Shown here piece by piece: positions 61,450 to 64,000 of a DNA stretch of 64,000 bases (positions within the stretch are counted from its first letter, which is position 1; every line of letters starts with the position of its first letter). The notes beneath the pieces were generated by a model that worked only from the letters and a program-made list of their open reading frames with translations, searched no databases and was not told the origin of the DNA. The translations under genes and the position numbers were made by a program. Origin of the DNA: Ponticoccus alexandrii (GTDB lineage: Bacteria; Pseudomonadota; Alphaproteobacteria; Rhodobacterales; Rhodobacteraceae); NCBI RefSeq assembly GCF_016806125.1, contig NZ_CP047166.1:3844001-3908000 (forward strand), given 5' to 3'.

Positions 61450-61958
61450 TGGGCTTCCATTCTACATCTGTTGCAAACAGGTTCCTTCAACTCGCCTCGG
61501 CCAAAGGCCAGAAACTGACCCAGATGCAGTTGCAAAAACTTGTCTACATTGCTCATGGGTGGAGCTTGGCAATATTAGGTCGCCCCTTAACCTCGGACTC
61601 TGTCTGCGCGTGGGACTACGGCCCTGTATATCCGGAGCTTTGGCAGTCGTTAAAACGATATGGGCGTGAGCCGGTGTTGGAACAGATCAAGGTTAGGGAT
61701 TTTGGACTTGGTGCATTCTCTGCGAATGCAGATCAGGTAAGCTCTGCCAATCTGGATGTTGATACTGACACCCTTGTCTCTCAAGTATTTGAAAACTACG
61801 GACAGTTTCATGCATTTCAACTGTCAGCGATGACCCATGAAAACGGCACGCCCTGGCACCAAGTCTATGTGGAGGACGGCGCCAAGAAGGGTAAGATCTC
61901 GGACGAGAAGATAAGAGAGCACTTCATTGACATCGCAAGAAAGCGATCCGCAGCCTGA
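61449..61958 (+). CDS. Panacea-domain protein (SocA-like antitoxin, DUF4065)
   Basis: A 169-residue protein with the Panacea domain from about residue 10 to 150. LTQMQLQKLVYIAHGWSLAI, VCAWDYGPVYPELWQSLKRYG and the later HENGTPWHQVY are the recognised signature. Panacea proteins are antitoxins that neutralise unrelated toxins, including membrane toxins, in PanAT systems; SocA in Caulobacter is a proteolytic adaptor for its toxin. ATG 61449 overlaps the preceding stop (TGATG). The end overlaps the next frame by 32 bases. Codon use is less GC-rich than in the neighbours, suggesting transfer. Confidence 0.92.
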   Translation: MGFHSTSVANRFLQLASAKGQKLTQMQLQKLVYIAHGWSLAILGRPLTSDSVCAWDYGPVYPELWQSLKRYGREPVLEQIKVRDFGLGAFSANADQVSSANLDVDTDTLVSQVFENYGQFHAFQLSAMTHENGTPWHQVYVEDGAKKGKISDEKIREHFIDIARKRSAA

Positions 61959-62307
61959 AGAGTTCAAGGCGACCCTAAGTGATATTAAGTCGGGCGTTCC
62001 TCAGGTTAGTCATAAAACTGAACCAGACCAGAAGGATGTTCTTGAAGTATCGACTCTTGAAGACGACATGCTTCGAGAGCAGATAGAAAACCTGCGCTCT
62101 GATAGGGCGTTGCGGGAAAAATACGCGGATAGAATCTTGGCGTTCCTTGAAGCTTACGCGGTTCTGGTTTTCTTTTTGATCCTTTTCGATGGTTTGGGTT
62201 TTGTCGGTTTTTCGATACCTGAGGCCGCAATTGTCACTCTGGTTGGGAGTACGGCGGTAGCAGCAATCGGCCTCGTTGGATTCGTCGCCAAAGGGCTATT
62301 CAAGTAA
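61927..62307 (+). CDS. Putative membrane toxin partner of the Panacea protein
   Basis: A protein of up to 126 residues with an acidic N-terminal half, a short coiled coil (DDMLREQIENLRSDRALREKYADRI, given here as a region) and two C-terminal hydrophobic helices: AFLEAYAVLVFFLILFDGLG (about 71-90) and AAIVTLVGSTAVAAIGLVGF (about 100-120). It matches the size and layout of small transmembrane toxins paired with Panacea antitoxins, but no family is recognised. The start is uncertain: TTG 61927 is the only early start and overlaps the antitoxin gene by 32 bases; ATG 62068 would still keep both helices. Confidence 0.65.
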   Translation: MTSQESDPQPEEFKATLSDIKSGVPQVSHKTEPDQKDVLEVSTLEDDMLREQIENLRSDRALREKYADRILAFLEAYAVLVFFLILFDGLGFVGFSIPEAAIVTLVGSTAVAAIGLVGFVAKGLFK

Positions 62308-62418
62308 ACTGAACTTTTTGCTTGCCAAATGAGGCGCTACCCAAGCGCCGAGGGTCATGGAAACACCGCATTTCCGGGCTTAACAAGACGCCGAACGGAC
62401 CGCCGGGGGCAAAGGATC

Positions 62419-63600
62419 ATGACAGAGGACAGGCTGCGCATCGCCTACCTGTGCGATCTGTCGCCGCTGGACCGCAACCTCTATTCCGGCGGCAACGCGC
62501 GGATGTTCGACGCGCTGCAACGCCACGCGGGCGAGGTCACGATCCTGCCCCAGCACTGGGGGGCGGCAGAGCCGTTGCGGCGCGGGATCGAGAGCCTGCC
62601 AGAGCGTTGGACGATCCGCCTGCGCTGGCGCGCGCATTTCGCGCTGCGCCGTGTGATCGGCAGGGCGGCGGGACAGGCGCTGCGCGACGGACGGTTCGAC
62701 GTGGTCTTCGGGGCCTATTCGCTGCCCGCCTTCTCGGGCGTGCCGGTGCCCGAGACCGTCGTCAGCGCCTTCACCTCTGACGCGGTGCAGACGGTCTATC
62801 GCCTGTCCGAGATCGGCCAGCAGTTCGACCGCGCGGGCGGCTTCGGCTCGGCGCTCGACGGCTGGGTGGAGCGGCGAGAGCGCGCGGCCCTGCACCGGGC
62901 GGACCTGCTGCTTTGGCCATCGGACTGGCTGAGCGACGCGGTGACGGAGCGCTACGGCACCGACCCGGCCCGCGCGCATGTGCTGCCATGGGGCGCCAAT
63001 ATCGCGCCGCCGCCCCCGCCGGCGCCCCGCGCGCTGGCCCCGGACAAGCCTGTGCGCCTGCTGGTGATCGGGCGCGACTGGTGGGCCAAGGGCGGCCCCG
63101 TTGCCTTCGACTGCATGACGGCGCTGCGCGACAGCGGCATCGACGCGCGCCTGACGGTGATCGGCTGCACGCCGCCGGATTTCCACCGGTCAGAGCATGT
63201 CACCGTCCACCCGCAGTTGAACAAGGCCGTGCCGGACGAATTGCGCACCTTCGAGGCGGCCATCGCCGAGGCGCATTTCCTCGTGCAGCCGTCCTACGAA
63301 TCCTACGGCTTCGCCTTTTGCGAGGCTTCGGCCATGGGGCTACCCGCTCTGTGCCTGCGGGTCGGCGGCGTGCCGGTCCGGGACGGCGTCAACGGCCATG
63401 CCCTGCCCATCGGCGCGAACCCGGCGGACTTCGCCGCGCTGATACGGCGCTATCTGGAGGACGCGCCCGCCTATGCCGCGCTCTGTGCCTCGGCCCGGCG
63501 GGAATACGAGGACCGCCTCAACTGGGATGCCTGGGGAAAGGGCACCGCGGCCCTGCTGCGCCGGGCCGTCGCGCAAAAACGCGGGCGCGCGCTGGCTTGA
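62419..63600 (+). CDS. Glycosyltransferase family 4-like protein
   Basis: A 393-residue GT-B type enzyme. RIAYLCDLSPLDRNLYSGGNARMF and FDVVFGAYSLPAFSGVPVPE define the N-terminal domain with a Gly-rich acceptor loop; VRLLVIGRDWWAKGGPVAFDCM and SYESYGFAFCEASAMGLPAL give the donor domain with the E-x7-E-like motif. AAAGGA before ATG 62419 supports the start over an upstream in-frame codon. GC-rich codon use returns here, marking the right edge of the AT-richer islet. It probably belongs to the polysaccharide locus, separated from it by the islet. Confidence 0.88.
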   Translation: MTEDRLRIAYLCDLSPLDRNLYSGGNARMFDALQRHAGEVTILPQHWGAAEPLRRGIESLPERWTIRLRWRAHFALRRVIGRAAGQALRDGRFDVVFGAYSLPAFSGVPVPETVVSAFTSDAVQTVYRLSEIGQQFDRAGGFGSALDGWVERRERAALHRADLLLWPSDWLSDAVTERYGTDPARAHVLPWGANIAPPPPPAPRALAPDKPVRLLVIGRDWWAKGGPVAFDCMTALRDSGIDARLTVIGCTPPDFHRSEHVTVHPQLNKAVPDELRTFEAAIAEAHFLVQPSYESYGFAFCEASAMGLPALCLRVGGVPVRDGVNGHALPIGANPADFAALIRRYLEDAPAYAALCASARREYEDRLNWDAWGKGTAALLRRAVAQKRGRALA

Positions 63601-63653
63601 CCGGGGGTCGCGTGCTACCTCTGCCGCGACACATCCCGGCAGGAGCGCCACCT

Positions 63654-64000
63654 ATGTCTTACTCTCCGCTGACCGATCACGGCGAAGCCACGAAGCAGAG
63701 ACTGAGCCAGGCCTACGGTCTCTCTGACGAGGCGGTCTCCCAGATGATGAGCGCGGTCGCCAATGGCGGCGGCACGCAGGCCCAGTTCAACATCCCCGAG
63801 CTTGGCGGCATGGGGCAATGGTCCATCGGCGGCATGACCATGGTGGGCGACATGTTCAACCACGGGCTTCAGGCGCGGGTGGCGGGGCTTTGCGCCGACA
63901 TCTCCTCCGCGATGCAGCAGGGCCAGTTCTACCAGCCCGCGCCGCAGTCCTCGGGCAACTGGCAGGGCCAGTCGCAGGGGCAGGGATACGGCGGCACCTC
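63654..64000 (+). CDS. SHOCT-domain-family protein (partial, runs off window)
   Basis: The first 115 residues of a protein whose N-terminus (MSYSPLTDHGEATKQRLSQA, followed by QMMSAVANGGGTQAQF and a Gly/Met-rich GGMGQWSIGGMTMVGDMFN) matches the N-terminal part of SHOCT-domain proteins common in Rhodobacteraceae. The visible end is rich in Gln/Gly/Ser/Tyr. The C-terminal SHOCT motif itself lies beyond the window, so the name is provisional. AGGAG eight bases before ATG 63654. Function unknown. Confidence 0.65.
   Translation, partial: MSYSPLTDHGEATKQRLSQAYGLSDEAVSQMMSAVANGGGTQAQFNIPELGGMGQWSIGGMTMVGDMFNHGLQARVAGLCADISSAMQQGQFYQPAPQSSGNWQGQSQGQGYGGT

Overview
The window reads as chromosomal DNA of a high-GC alphaproteobacterium of the Rhodobacteraceae/Roseobacter group. 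The evidence is the codon use, the gene families (Hint-domain protein, PhnA-domain protein, SHOCT protein, Panacea islet) and an interspersed repeat built on a GAGTATTTGGACAGAGAAGAAGC-like core that I associate with this family. I cannot name the genus. Coding density is high and many neighbours overlap by ATGA, so translation is often coupled.

Left part (1-26 kb), mostly metabolism. It starts with an aminotransferase cut by the window edge. Next comes a four-gene acid-sugar operon for L-threonate/tetronate breakdown (ltnD-otnK-otnC-otnI), an FAD oxidoreductase, a phosphomannomutase and UDP-glucose dehydrogenase, both sugar-nucleotide genes. A Hint-domain protein, an SH3 protein, a 2-hydroxyacid dehydrogenase, purU, a gluconolactonase-like protein, tex, a periplasmic gamma-glutamyltransferase, a small lipoprotein and a PhnA-domain protein follow. 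A cupin-leuA operon is preceded by a short leucine-rich leader ORF whose Leu codons are complementary to the cupin ribosome binding site, a candidate translational attenuator. A large exported protein with GH-A-like motifs and RTX-type repeats closes this part.

Central and right part (26-64 kb), a Wzx/Wzy-type exopolysaccharide locus. It holds seven glycosyltransferases of the GT2/GT4 types, a WecB/TagA/CpsF enzyme, a flippase, a Wzz-like chain-length protein, a separate BY-kinase, an O-antigen polymerase/ligase-like protein, two Gfo/Idh/MocA genes (one fused to an epimerase), a GMC oxidoreductase, SDRs and an AT3-SGNH acyltransferase. Embedded in it at 30.1-42.8 kb is a compact biosynthetic operon. 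It encodes a one-module polyketide synthase (KS-AT-KR-DH-ACP-TE), a GT2, an NRPS-like protein with an N-terminal formyltransferase and an adenylation domain interrupted by a luciferase-like monooxygenase, and a phosphopantetheinyl transferase. The adenylation code I read by eye resembles the glycine code. This hybrid system is the most interesting content of the window; whether its product decorates the polysaccharide or is a free metabolite is not visible.

Near the right end a small, visibly AT-richer islet (about 61.0-62.3 kb) sits between two polysaccharide genes. It carries a small basic protein, a Panacea (SocA-like antitoxin) protein and a two-TM-helix protein, and looks like a PanAT-type toxin-antitoxin system.
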